Shown piece by piece: positions 1 to 11,629 of a stretch of 64,000 bases of DNA. Source of the DNA: Glebionis coronaria (lineage: Eukaryota; Streptophyta; Magnoliopsida; Asterales; Asteraceae). The stretch covers positions 404,171,275-404,235,274 of the forward strand of contig CM046878.1 of assembly GCA_025667525.1 (NCBI GenBank). Reading direction: 5' to 3'. Every line of letters begins with the position of its first letter. The stretch's first letter is position 1. The position numbers were made by a program, and so were the translations under genes. The notes beneath the pieces were generated by a model. The model did not search any database. It saw only the letters and a list, made by a program, of their open reading frames with translations, and was not told the origin of the DNA.

Positions 1-616
1 AAAGATAATAAGGCCCTTCCGTTAGGGGGCGTATAAAAGTCTTGGTAATAAGTCTCATGTTCAAAACCGTTATAAAACCGTGTTTATCGATTCTTCTTGT
101 CAACTTAATTTTTTAACATCGTTGTCTATTAGGAGGGGTTATTGATTTGATGGTCTTAGTTACACCGTTAGGACTCTATTTTTAGACCTAAATCTCTATT
201 ATCGCATAAGTCAAACAATGTATCCTCGTGAAACATTCAAGACATCATAAAATATAAGAGATACAACTTAGGAATAATGGGAGGATAAGTACGTGATTAG
301 GGCATATGAGTAGTGTTAGCATTACTAACTTATAATGACAATGATCTCGTTGCACGCTTAGCATGGAATTGAAGTGAAAATCGAGGACGACGAAATTATT
401 TCTAACGAAGCATTCACGTGTTCTTATTCTATGAACCTAAACGTCCCATTTTGCGATGAAAATCATACATTATGTCTATAACACAAGTAGTAGTAATAGT
501 AGTAGTGTAGCTAGTTTATCATTTCAATAAAGTGAATAAAATGAATTTTGGAGATGCTACGATACTTTATTCTAGCATTGCGTGAGGGCACGGCAATGGT
601 TTAGTATGGGGGAGTG
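1..616 (+). mobile_element. 3' noncoding tail of an Athila-type Ty3/gypsy element (L0), cut by window start
   Basis: Bases 1 to about 395 match, as the reverse complement, bases 57019-57418, which lie downstream of the integrase of the minus-strand Athila element R. By eye identity is above 90 percent. The block near 575-616 (AGCATTGCGTGAGG, then a G-rich run) resembles the end of the L1 3' noncoding region just before its 3' LTR at 19140-19190. This is therefore the 3' untranslated tail of an element whose coding part lies left of the window. It contains no supportable ORF. A short AGT microsatellite sits at 486-506. Confidence 0.7.
486..506. repeat. AGT trinucleotide microsatellite
   Basis: Seven AGT-like units with one AAT interruption lie inside the noncoding tail of L0. 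The matching stretch of R is missing, so the array cannot be compared there. Confidence 0.7.
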
Positions 617-1838
617 ATGAGACGGCTTTTATACATGGTCTCATCGTTCTTTTTGGACTTAAAATGCATTAAATATCATCAAAATACCCAAATATATGCT
701 TGTGTTTGTTGCTTGTGTATTTTAGGTACGGATATTGAGAAAATGACAAAAGATCACAAGAATCACGCAAAAACGAACACGGGAAACGAAGCCGCACGAT
801 GAACCAAGCCCTAGTGAGGAATTTTCCAAAGAAAACCCTTGAAGATTTGAAGAATATTGAAGATTGGTCCTCCAAGTTTGAAGAATTGACACTTTATACC
901 CTTGTATCTTCATAATTACAAGTTTGGTCCCTAAAGTTTGTCAAAATTACAAAAAGGACCCTTAACTTTGAAGAATTGGCAAATTTAGTCCCTCATCAAA
1001 TCTAAATTGTCAAATATTGTCCTCCAAGAAGTCAACCAACAAGTCAAAGCCTTGAAGATTGAAAATATGGCAAATTCGGTCCTTGGAAAATGAAGATATT
1101 GCATAAATGGTCCTTGTTTCAAGATTGCAAAAACATTGTGCCAAAAATGACAAGTGCTGAAAGTTAAATACAAAGGAAATGGGTTTTGTGGGCTGATAAT
1201 ACAAAATGAAGATGTGAAGAGAGTTCAGGGACCATTAGTGGCCAGACAGCATAACTTCACCCTCCACTTATACACTGACACGTCACCTCTGCCAGTCCAC
1301 TACCCAAACCAACCAGTCCATAACCTTTTTTTTGACCCTATCACAAACCCCTTGTGAACCCTTCTTAAATTACACTTGTTTATTTACAAAAAAGGTGGTA
1401 AACACGTTTTTTAAATAATTAACCCACCCAAATAGATTTAAACACGCCTGTTTATCATCACCCTCACCCTTAAACCCTAATTCAATTAAACCCTTAATCA
1501 AAGGGTTAATCTATAAGAACCTCCTGATTGATGATTCAACCTATCAACATCACTTCCCCACTTTCAAAACAACCTCCAGCTCATCCCAACACCCCACATG
1601 GGCATGCCCTGCAGCGTCACTTTCAACACAAAACCCCAACCCGACAAGATTAGTGGTGGGATTTCCTTCCTTGGTCCCAAAGGTTCCTTATAAACGGCCA
1701 AGATCAAGATTGCTAGCTGTAAACAGTACAAGAGGTCACAAGACTCATTTTTGACCAAGATTCCAGTCAAATCTTCAAGGGCAGATTGGGGAATTAGCTT
1801 ATTAGGGTTTCTCATTTCTAGAATACTCTTTAGTTGCT

Positions 1839-1846
1839 TATATAAA
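1839..1846 (+). promoter_or_regulatory. Candidate TATA box of the Athila LTR promoter
   Basis: TATATAAA followed by GG lies in the first third of the LTR. A comparable TATAAATAG occurs in the L1 3' LTR at 31952, at a similar place relative to downstream structured DNA. The transcription start itself cannot be read from sequence. Confidence 0.5.
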
Positions 1847-2266
1847 GGATGCTAGCCTGTTAGCATTTCCTTGTTCCAGTTTCTTTGTAATTTTTATTTT
1901 CTTTAAATTAATGAAAGTTTTTTTTAACCTACATGAAACTGAGAACCATTTACTTTCCAGCATTTAAATTCAAAGTTTGTTTATCTTTATTCAAGTTTGT
2001 GTTTAAAAAAAGTTTTCAAAAAGGTTTTTAAGTTTCTGAATTTTTGAGCAAGTTCTTGGTAAGAACTTGTGTCAAGATTTGGCATTTCAGTTTTAATTTA
2101 TATTAATGCTTTGAAAGATATCATTGAAACGTGTTTGTAAGGTTTGGGAGTTTTGTGTAAGATTTTTAAGAAAATTTAAAAAGAAACAAAAATATATCAT
2201 ATTTGTGCTTGTATTTGTTCTGTGTTTGATTTTTCAGGTTTGACCTGTTGTTGATCAATGTTCAGC

Positions 2267-2328
2267 ATACACCCGGGTGTATTTGGAGGTGGATTATCAT
2301 CCACTAGGTCCTTGGATGTAAGGACCTA
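2267..2328. other. Three back-to-back perfect inverted repeats in the LTR
   Basis: A 16-bp perfect palindrome (ATACACCCGGGTGTAT, 2267-2282) is followed by a 6-bp stem with 4-nt loop (2289-2304). That directly abuts a 9-bp stem with 6-nt loop (2305-2328, arms TAGGTCCTT and AAGGACCTA). They lie about 430 bp downstream of the TATA box, so they would be in the 5' leader RNA. The function is unknown. Confidence 0.85.
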
Positions 2329-5114
2329 AGGTAAATCTCTTTTACCTTTGTGAAATTTCAGAAAAGTGGTGGTTTGAATGATCTTGTTTGATTGTTTGAT
2401 TTTGGTTGTTTAAGCTGGTTGTTTTGTGTTCTTATATGTTGATTTGCATGTTAGATACAATTTAAATCAGTTTGGTAGCTTTTGAAAGTGTTTTACTTTG
2501 TAAAATTTGGTTTTCAAAAGATAAAAGGGTGTTTGGATACATGATTTAGCAGGGTAGAAAATCTTAGATTAAGTTTAAAAAGGTGTTAGAAAGTTTCTAG
2601 AGGAGTGAGATAGGTTTGTTGTTAGTTGTGCTTCATTTTGGTGCAAGTTTTTAGCTAATTTGTGTACTTAAAAAGAAAAAGTCAAGCTCAAATCTGCATA
2701 CTCACTTTTCTGTATATTTTTCATGAAATTTGTGCATTGATTTTGAAATCTGTTAAGTTCTAGGGTGATTTAAGGTTTGTTTTGGTTTGTATGCTGATTG
2801 GTGATTGTGTGTGCATAAGCTTGAAGTCTAAATCTCACTAGGGTGCTAGTACTTAGCTCTTGAACCACCAGACCTGCTCATTTGTCACAGCAACTTGAAA
2901 ATGCCATGTTTAGCTTTGATTGTGTGATTTTGAGCTAATTGTTGATTACTTGCTGCTTGTTTTTGTGTTGATTATTGACTCCCTATACTCAACTGAGTAT
3001 AGGGTTGCCTTTTTGTCCAAAAATAAGCCCAAATTAAGCTTTCCTAAGCTTAATACTCAACTGCACAAAATTATACACTAGCAGTGGGAACTCCTTTCCC
3101 ACTGGTAGTTCACTGGTTTCCACTGCCTAGCTAAAAGACAGAAAACCATCACATGTCACTTTCAGAAGTTCATAATTTTGTCTTTAGTGCATAATTTTTT
3201 GAATTAGACCTTCAAACCAGTGCCATTATTTTTCTTATTTAATTTAGGATTTTTCTGATTAATAAAATTTTTATTTACTGTTCATTTAGTAATTTTTAGG
3301 TTATTTAGCTATTTTTAATTAATTTTAAAGTTTCTGTTTTTGTCTTTTAGTGCCAAAAAGTAATATTTTTAGGTTTAATCAATTTTTCTGAACTTAGAAT
3401 AATATTTTAAGGTTTTTGGTTTAAAAATTAGTTACTGTTCACCTTTTTAATTAATTTTATAATTGATTTAAGTTAATTAGGGTTTTAATTAAGCTAGTTT
3501 TGTCATTTAGTGGGAAATTTAATATTTTTCAAGATTTTTAATTTTTATACTGTTCATTAGAGTAAAATAGGATTTTTAAAATTGGTAGATTATTTTTAGC
3601 ATTATTTTATTATTTTTTATAATTATTTTAATTTTAAAATAGTTTTAAGTAATTTAAAAATAGTAAAAAGTAAATTAAAAATACAAAAAAATACTTTTTA
3701 GTTGTTAAATAATATAAGTAAGTTATTTGTTCAATAAAATCATATTTTGGACATTTTGATTAATTATATTTAATTTTAGGGCTTTAATTAGCATTTAAAA
3801 TTGAATATTTAATTAATAAAAGGTTTTAAAATATTTTTATTGGATTTTATTCCTTATTTATATTATTTTAGACTTGTTTTAGCTTATAATTAATTTTTAG
3901 GTTGAAAATTTTTATTTTTGTCGTTTTTTACGGTTTTACGTTTACGCCTTTTTCGTCGTAGTTTAATTAGTTTTCGTAACCGTCTTTTCTTTCCTTTCTC
4001 ATTTCTTTTTCAATCAATATAATCTCAAACAAAAATCAACTCTCAACACAACGCACTTGCCTCCTCGAGAACAAACTCACCTAGGGTCATTCACACACGG
4101 TTTTCCTAAATCGTCGTGCACTTGCCCTATTTTTAGTTGCTTACTTTTTCCTAAAGGTAAGTTGACTAAATTTACAACATCACATACCTTTTTCTTTCAC
4201 AGAACTACTTAGAAACTCTTATTAGGAATTTCCTGAACTGTTGAGCTTATTTCGTTTTTGGTCAACAAAAGTCAAATAAGATGTACATTTGCTTATTTTC
4301 ATTTTCCAGCTTATTCCCTTAATCATTTTTCAAACTAAATGACATTACAAGTTCCTAGAGAGTTGTTCTTTCAGTTTTAGTACAAAAATCAAGTTGTGCT
4401 TATCTGGATTTTGTTTGAGCTTATTGTTAGCTTATTGACCAACGTGTTTGAGAGTTCTACTTTGTTTCAGCTTATAATCTTTGTTTTCCCTAGCTAAAAT
4501 CACGTTTTAAGAAGTTTTCAAAAATAATTTTTCAATAAGCTTTTGAAACGAGCTTATACGAGCTTATTTTGTAAAACGCGTTTTATTTTTGTTCAAACTT
4601 TTCTTGGCAGTTTTAGTCCCTAATCTTTAGGGGTTTGTTTACTTCCACAATTAATACTTTTCTAGTAATAAGCTTGTCAAATTCAGTCCTTTTACTATTC
4701 TAAATTTGTACACTTAGCTTATCAATTTTTCTTGTGCATTGATTGCTTGTACTCTTGGTAGTTTTACTTGTACTCTTAGCTTTACAACTTGTATTGTGTG
4801 AATTAATACTTGTACTTTCATTTTCTTAGTTTAATACTCATTTTAGCATTTTAATATTTCATTGCATGCATTAGTGACTTGTACCTTTAGCTTTATCATT
4901 TGCACTTTAGCATTTTTACGTGGTAATTGCAATTTGTTTTTAGAATAGTAATTAAATACGTATTCATATTATTTTTACATTTTTACGTGCTTATAATAGA
5001 CATAGAATATCCAAAAAATCCTATCAACCAAGAACAATAATAAACTTGAGATTTGTAGGACTTTCAATTGGTCAAGAATAGGGAGAAACGAACTTCAATA
5101 TACTCAATTTCATA

Positions 5115-5129
5115 TGGCGCCGTTGCCGG
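5115..5129 (+). other. Primer-binding site, tRNA-Asp type, of L1
   Basis: TGGCGCCGTTGCCGG lies two bases after the LTR end. This is the primer site I know from Athila elements, complementary to the 3' end of tRNA-Asp. It fixes the plus orientation of L1 and the right end of the LTR. Confidence 0.8.
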
Positions 5130-5873
5130 TTCTTTGACTTTACGAGAGACTATCGATTGACGGTTTTCATTGGCTTTTGGGATCCGTTCACCCCGTGAAC
5201 ATTATTTTTAAGTATCATAAATCAAAAACATAAAAAAATCAAATATATAAAAATATAAAAACTAAAAAATAACAAAAATAATTCTTTTCCTAAAGAATTG
5301 ACCAAAAAAATAAAAAAAATTCAAAAAGCAATCTTTTTCCCAAGAGATTGCAACCAAAAATATATATTATTGGATTTCCTTGGTTTTTATGTACATATAG
5401 TATTTTCAATAAAAACCCAATAAATACAAAAATATTTTCTCTATATTATTATATGTAGATACGTATACATATACGAACAACCATTACACATATCTCCATA
5501 AGTATTTCTTTTGCAATACACCGTGTTAGGGAGCGTTCCGGTCCTTGACACGTGTATCGATCAAATTTAATTAAGCAAGAATAGATAAATACTTCTAATA
5601 GGCAATAATTCGAAGAATACAAACTACATAGTGAATAGAAAGGCGATGTGCTATAAAATGCCATTTAAGGGTTAATAGATACTTAAGTGCTTCGCGCCAC
5701 CTAACCCCTCGTTCACTAGTGCGCATTCTAAGAGGAAGGCTTGATTGGGGGTCTTTCACCCAAGTAGTAATTACATATATTATACTTTCTTGTGGATATT
5801 TCATATTGAATCTCGAAGAGGATAATCCCTTCTTCTTCAAAGTCGAACGAGAGATTCTCTCTCACTCCTTGTA
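5130..5873 (+). other. Untranslated leader of L1
   Basis: This 744-bp AT-rich stretch lies between the primer site and the first gag codons. It is rich in A-runs at 5200-5450. I see no ORF or clear structure in it. Confidence 0.6.
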
Positions 5874-8282
5874 TTGAGTTGCATGCTCACTCGCGGGCGT
5901 GCACAAATACCATTTGGTGTACAACCCCTTTCTCCTAAAAGGAAGAAAAAGAGAATGAGTAAAAACACCACCGTCCATCAAGCCGATCTCGAGAATCGTG
6001 CTTTGATCCACACACAACAAGAAGCCATGGCCGGCGTTGACACTCGACCTTTGATGGAGCACTTGCAATCCAATGTGCAAGGATATGCCGATGCTATCAA
6101 GATACCCGATATTCCCGCAAACACATTTGAGCTAAAGACATCAATTATTAACTTGGTTTCAAACACACCATTTTTTGGGAATAAGAATGATAATCCACAT
6201 GATCACCTTAAGAAGTTTCTTGCTCTTTGCAACACCATTAAGTACAATGGAGTTACCATGATGCCATTAAGTTGATATTGGTACAATTTTCACTAGAGGG
6301 AAATGCTAAGCATTGGTTAGATACACAACCACCCGAGAGCATTACTACATGGGATGACTTCACTAAGAAGTTTTGAACAAGTTCTTTCCCCCATCTAAGA
6401 CCACGTCTTTGAGAAACTTAATTATAGGATTTCAACAAAAACCTAGTCAAACCTTTAGTGATTCTTGGGAGGAGTTCAAGGAGTTATTGAGGAGATGCCC
6501 AAATCATGGATTCAATGAGGTTCACCAAATCAATACTTTCTATGTTGGATTAAGACCACACCACCAAGATTCACTTAATGCTTCCGTGGGTGGAAATATT
6601 CTTGCTTAATCCATTCAAGAAGCTTGGGATATTATTGACACCTAATCAATGGTGCAAACTAACACTCAATTTGAAGAAAGGGTACATGTTGTGCAAAGTA
6701 GTTCTCAAACACCTTGTGATAACCAATTCCTCAAGAGTCACCAAGAGATACTCCAAAGAATAGATAGGGATCATGAGATGAATCTTAAGGCAAATCAAGA
6801 ACTAATCCAAGCCATTAAGGGCCTTTCCTTGAACAATTCCACCAATGATGTGCATGCTATTACTCTTTCATGTGAGACTTGTGGAGGTCCCCATTCCTAC
6901 CAACAATGTGATAAAGTTCAAGGTTATCAAGGGGAGTGTTATGCTTACCAAGAAGAACATCGAGAACATTTCAATCCCAACATTAATCCAAACAACCTTT
7001 CTTACAAGTCTCAAAACTACCTTGCACCACCGGGATTCCCACCCCATCCACCCACCCTTACTCAACCCAATCCCCCTCAATTGTTACAAAGGAACCAAGG
7101 GCCAAGACCACAATACCAAGGGAACAACTATAAGGCACCCAACAACTTTCAAAATCAAGCAAATAACTTTCATCAACCCAATCAAGGATTTAACCCACCA
7201 CCACCACCCTTCTCAAATCAAGGATACCCTCAAATTCAAAATCAAGGATATGGGCCACATGATACTCATGAGTATGTTGACATGAGAATTCGTGAAAGTG
7301 AGAAAAGAATGCAAGAGCAAATGAAACTTATTGCGGAGTAGCAAACTAAGAGGCTTTTAATGGCATTTAATCAAAGACCACAAGGGGCTTTACCTTCTAA
7401 CACACAAACAAACCCGAGGGCATATGTCAATTCTATTACAACAAGAAGTGGAAAAACGACCAATGATCCTTTACCTCCTAAACCTACTTTGGTAAAGCCT
7501 ACTATGATTCCTTCTTGTGATAAGCCTTCTACATCTAGTTCGCCACCCTCAAAGTCTACACCTTCTCAACATATACCTCCTATTCCTTTCACTTCCACAC
7601 CTATTAATGAGGAACCCATAAAAGAAAATCCTTCATCTACCACTCAACCATAATCAAAACCAATTCTCCCTTACCCATCAAGATTGAGAAAGGACAAGCT
7701 TAAGAACAAGGATGATATACAAGTCTCAAACTTTTTGAGGATGTTCAAGAAACTTAACATAAACATCTCCTTTGGGGAAGCCTTAGCCAATATGCCTAAG
7801 TTTGCTAAGATGATCAAGGACTTACTTTCTAACAAGGAGAGATTGGTAGATTTGCCTAATGCTTCCTTAAATGAAATTTGTTCCGCGGTTTTGATTAAGA
7901 AGTTGCCTACTAATCTTGGAGACGGGGAGGTTTTTAATTCCTTGCAATTTCCCGGGAGTGGAAAATTGCATGGCATTAGCAGATTTAGGAGCAAGCATAA
8001 ATCTCATGCCATTATTGGTTTGGAAGAGACTTTCACTTCTCGAGCTCACTTCTACTAAGATGACTCTTGAGTTGGCCAACCGTACTATAGCTTATCCGAT
8101 GGGAATTAAGGAGGATGTTTTTATTGGGGTTGATATATTTACCTTTCCCGCGGATTTTGTGGTGGTTGATTATGATATGGATCCGCGAGTTCCTTTGATT
8201 GTTGGTAGGCCATTTTTGAGAACGGGTCGGACTCTTATAGATGTGGCGGAGGGTGAACTTACAATGAGAGTAGGGGATGAAA
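5874..8282 (+). pseudogene. L1 gag and protease, Athila type, broken by several frameshifts and stops
   Basis: Translated pieces in order: gag N-terminus (5874-6272, ending in a capsid-like NDNPHDHLKKF stretch), capsid (about 6275-6760), a region with a zinc knuckle CETCGGPHSYQQC (about 6873-6911), a proline/asparagine-rich linker (6960-7660), a domain containing LPYPSRLRK (about 7665-7940), and an aspartic protease with DLGAS (near 7985) and VPLIVGRPFL (near 8200). The frame breaks near 6270, 6377 (stop), 6607 (stop), 6645, 7339 (stop), 7651 (stop) and 7930. The start may be the ATG at 5874 or the one at 5955. The last frame is cut by element A after 8282 but reads in frame into 16101 if A and one TSD copy are ignored. 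Gag would package RNA and the protease would mature Gag. This copy is dead. Confidence 0.85.
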
Positions 8283-11200
8283 TGTGACAATCCGTCAATT
8301 TATGGTTTTATATTATTCTCAATATTTATTTGAAAACATTATTTTAATGTTATAATATGAACTCACTTATTTTTGGGAAGAAATTTGGATTTACGTCTTG
8401 AAGTAACATCGACTACGTCTAAACCGGAGGATTCTACGTTACGTGCTTACGTTTACATACACCATTTTGGTGACAGTCCGACATTTCAGAAAATAAATTT
8501 ATCCGTGAATATTATTTTGGGATTTTAATTTTGAGTTGGTTCATAAACTCACAAATTTACGAGAAGAGATTAGGACTTACGATTTTAATTTAACGTCCTT
8601 TACGACTAAACCGGAAACCTTAGGATTACGTATTTACGTTTTCAAACTCCGTTTTTGATGAGACAATTTTTATTAGATTCGTTTTGTGCCGTTGATTCAT
8701 ACTTTATAAAAACGTTTTTCGTAAAACGGGCTGAGGGAACGTAAATCGAGGAAACTAGAATCGAGGAGTACCCGTAAATTAGTGGGATGAGACAAGTTTA
8801 CACATGCCTCACCCCACTATGGGATGGCTAACATATCACCACCACATCAAAGATGTGGCAAGTTATTAAGTAACTTAGGGACACTTGTCCCATAAGTCTT
8901 CCACCAAACTACTACCAACATCAAAACCACCACCTCAAACCATTTATTTATTTTCATTCATGCAAACCACCAAAAACATAAACTCTCTCTCTCTAGCCAT
9001 TTTTGGCCGTCCCATCTCAACCAAAAACACCCATTTTGATCTTGGTTTAACCATGAAATCCTATCTTATTCACACATATGATGGAAACCTCTTCAAGCTC
9101 TATTGATTGGTGGTGATTTTAACATCCAAGGAGAAGATTTGGTGATGTTCAAGCGCTGATTTCTACATGAAGTTTACAAGTATTGGTGGCCATGAAGATT
9201 GGTGTTGATCTACCAAAAGTTCTTCCATCAAAATTCATGTCTTAATCACAACCTACATCATCTTGGTGGTATAAAGATTGTTCTTCCCATCCTCTTGTTA
9301 TTTTGATTATGTAATCATGTATTTTCTTTCTTATTGTATATGTATATGATGAATATATGATGATAAAAATGTTGTGTGGGGATCAAGTGTTGATAAACTT
9401 GGATAAAAAGAATGGAAAACCATATGTAAAAAGGTTAAAATCTTGCTTAATAAGTTGGTTGTATAAAAACAGTAGCTAACCACATGTTAAACTGATAAAA
9501 TGGCAAAGTGGAATCAATATACAGTAAGTATAAGATGTCATACACATGTGAGAGTTGGCCATGCAATGGATTATAAAAATGAGTGAGATATGATCAAAAC
9601 AAAATTAGTATACCAATCTGAATAGTCTGTTTTGTAGGGACTGTTAGGGATATTTAAAGTTGGATTGAGAAGTAGCTAAAGCTAAGTTAATCGTAGCACA
9701 TATCATGTAGTCTATGGTATCCAAAAATGAGCTTCTATCTCCTTATAGAACTCAAGATATGATAAAAATGGTGAAGATGAAACTAAAAATCAGATTTTGA
9801 ATAATTAATGTTTAATAGTATTATATAAGCACTCAAACTAATATAGTATTAAATGTGAATTAAAACCCAATAACTTATATATTACATTTATATAAACATG
9901 ATTTTTACGTCTTTTTGGCTATTACCGTAAAATTAACGTTTTTCGCCAATTAAAACTTAGACGATCGAACCCGTCTAATGTAAAGTTTCTAAAAGTCATA
10001 TATTGATATATAAGTACCTAATACAAGTAAAAACCGATAAAACCCGAACTATATGACATACGGACATTAACGAGCTAAGTTAGCATTATTGGACTATAAA
10101 CTCGACTAGTTAGTAAAACACTTATAAATTTACTTATTGGGCTTAACCCACTTGGGCCCAACATGTAAAGTATAATACTGATAACGAAAGTATAAAATGG
10201 ATTAATACAAGTTAATGGACTTATAAAAGGATTATTGGACCTAAAACATGTAAATAGGTAAAACTAGTAAACTAGTAAAAAGTTACCAATACATAAACAC
10301 TAAAATGACTAAATAAGAATATATAAACCCACTTGATCATCATCATATGTACAAAATCATCATATGTATATTTGTTATTTTTATAAAGTAATTGGACAAG
10401 ATTCTAAGACGAGTATTATTTGTCTAGGTCTCCGTGATTAAAGCACGTACCGTACATCCGAATCGCCGATAACCGCCTTCCCACATCAACGTGAGTTCAA
10501 AGCCTCGCACTCTTTTAAATGTTTTTATGAAATGTTTTATAAACCCGCGAGGGAGATAACATGTTAGTTTTTATAAAATAGGACACTAGTTGTCCCGATT
10601 GTTTGTTTATTGATTTGGACCCGAATGATTGTATGACCCCATGAATGATTAAATGACCCGATAGATGAAATGAAATGGATTATTAAAGTTAGGTTATGTC
10701 ACTAAAAGTCCCATTAGCATGAATTGTGAACTACCGGGATTTGGTAGATGCTTATGCATATAATAGTACTATTTGGAGACGATCACCCTAGTTCGCGCCT
10801 TGACGGTTGATCCCCGTCGTGCCACATTGATTGGTAAGTGAATTTATGTATAAGAAGATTTCCATAGCGTGATTTTTGTGACGACACGCTAATTTAGATG
10901 GGAAAATTGAGATTCGGGTTAGCTACCCGTTGTTTGTTGTAGTAAGGTAACAATGTCATGCGGCTTATAATAATCCAAATAACGAAATACTGCTATACGC
11001 ACTTAATTACAATGAATTGCCTGACTAGCAATACGGGGTCTTATTATTGATTGTATGTTCATGATTTGGTTTTAGATAACCATATTCATATAACGGTTTT
11101 TATTTAACTCTACACGACGTTATAAAACGTATTGTATGATATTTTTACGACATTGGTTCGTATAATGGTTTTGAAGGCAAATGCCTATATTATGATTTTT

Positions 11201-11614
11201 GATATGGATTTGTATAAAATGACTTTGGCTATTTTATGGCCTATTACAAAGATTTGTACAAAATGATTTTCGATAATAATTTTATACCGATGTTATATTG
11301 ATGGATTTAATTAAAACTCTATGAATTCACTCGGCGTTTTCGCTGACCTTTTCTTTTAACATGTTTTATCTCAGGTACTTAAAGGTAAATCTCGGGAAGA
11401 CAACAAGAATTCATGGCCCGCACTTAAATAATAATTTCCATTCAAATAGTTTGTAAAACTTGTATGAAATACAATGACTTGGGACCTATGTAAATTTGAT
11501 ATTTATGAATGGAAATGCTTTTTTAAGCGTTATCTATTATGTGAGTAATGTGCTATCCCGTAACACCAACGAGTCTTCCGCTGTATTGAATTGTGCAAAT
11601 TTGGGGGTGTTACA
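8283..11614 (+). repeat. 5' LTR of element A
   Basis: This 3.3-kb LTR matches both B LTRs from end to end. Its second half (9894-11614) is repeated at 14355-16095 with about 3 percent difference in a sample. A TATA-like TATATAAA occurs at 10320-10327. A conserved block at 10441-10570 holds GTGAGT at 10491, and a second block at 11325-11376 holds TTTTATCTCAG ending at 11374. Both blocks recur in the LTRs of B, C and D. Confidence 0.9.
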
Positions 11615-11617
11615 GTT

Positions 11618-11629
11618 TGCTACCAGAGC
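11618..11629 (+). other. Degenerate primer-binding site of element A
   Basis: TGCTACCAGAGC lies three bases after the LTR. It differs at two positions from the initiator-Met site TGGTATCAGAGC seen unmutated in element D. Confidence 0.75.

Larger units (their letters stand above)
617..5112 (+). repeat. Long LTR of Athila-type element (5' LTR of L1, apparently shared with L0)
   Basis: The left end begins TGAGA right after a G-rich polypurine-like run. The right end is CA at 5111-5112, two bases before a tRNA-Asp-type primer site at 5115. The copy of this LTR at the other end of L1 starts TGAGA at 19191 and, after an 11.85-kb insertion, is clearly alignable at 33488-33777 with 4185-4471 here (over 90 percent by eye). 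Segment 3770-4180 matches the minus-strand R LTR remnant at 56200-56700. The LTR carries a TATA box at 1839, a cluster of inverted repeats at 2267-2328 and a very AT-rich block at 3200-3950. At about 4.5 kb it is long. There is no convincing ORF. Confidence 0.7.

Noticed and set aside
3200..3950. Matrix attachment region or origin of replication
   Set aside because: Only AT-richness supports it; homologous sequence in R shows that it is ordinary LTR.
5862..6166. Minus-strand ORFs over the L1 gag
   Set aside because: Shadows of the gag reading frame on the other strand.
8885..9106. 73-codon ORF in the A LTR as a host gene
   Set aside because: Located inside an LTR, no domain, and disrupted in the B LTRs.
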